From Diploscapter coronatus (lineage: Eukaryota > Nematoda > Chromadorea > Rhabditida > Rhabditidae), in assembly GCA_964036155.1 (NCBI GenBank), contig OZ038423.1, positions 22,521,249 through 22,585,248 of the forward strand: a DNA stretch of 64,000 bases, written 5' to 3'. A program made the translations under genes and the position numbers. Each line of letters opens with the position of its first letter. The first letter of the stretch is position 1. Positions 58,720-64,000 of this stretch are shown here, in pieces. Below the pieces are notes generated by a model. It was not told where the DNA came from. It did no database searches and saw only the letters and a program-made list of their open reading frames with translations.

Positions 58720-64000
<5,281 letters not shown>

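Overview
This window is nuclear DNA from a nematode. The evidence is: AT-rich sequence; genes split into many small exons by short introns ending in TTTTCAG or TTTTAG; a splice acceptor a few bases upstream of most start codons (spliced-leader trans-splicing); an HSP16-class small heat-shock protein; and a neuropeptide precursor with three copies of KHEYLRF-amide, the FLP-14 peptide conserved in nematodes. The species cannot be named from sequence alone. Every gene model below was built by hand by translating exons and checking splice phase.

Layout. 1-3971 has no convincing gene: a minisatellite and two copies of a foldback element. 3972-14610 is gene-dense: an 87-aa orphan (-), PPME1 (+), the tRNA dihydrouridine synthase DUS4L (-), an hsp-16 gene with heat-shock elements and a TATA box (+), and the replication kinase subunit DBF4 (+). 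16714-29655 holds cytochrome b561 (-), a MADF-domain protein (-), the SF3b subunit PHF5A (+) and anaphase-promoting complex subunit 2 (+); the last two lie 186 bp apart and may form an operon. 31349-33836 encodes a four-pass membrane orphan (+). 35001-42641 is a flp-14 gene spread over 7.6 kb by a 5.7-kb intron. 44593-50526 holds the divergent pair TMEM33 (-) and mitochondrial ribosomal protein L22 (+). 51042-64000 holds three minus-strand genes: a TMEM59-family protein, fructose-bisphosphate aldolase, and tryptophan 2,3-dioxygenase, which runs off the right edge.

The genes are mostly housekeeping and share no single pathway. Cell-cycle functions recur (DBF4, APC2, PPME1), and metabolism is represented by aldolase and tryptophan dioxygenase.

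The unexplained material is mainly non-coding: clusters of a CTATTTC core motif, reminiscent of the nematode piRNA promoter motif but equally explicable as a repeat family; several foldback elements in introns; a Tc1/mariner-type MITE inside the APC2 gene; tandem GCGAAGC mini-hairpins; a near-perfect cruciform in a bidirectional promoter; and at least two well-supported GC-AG introns. No tRNA, rRNA, CRISPR array or intact transposase gene was seen.
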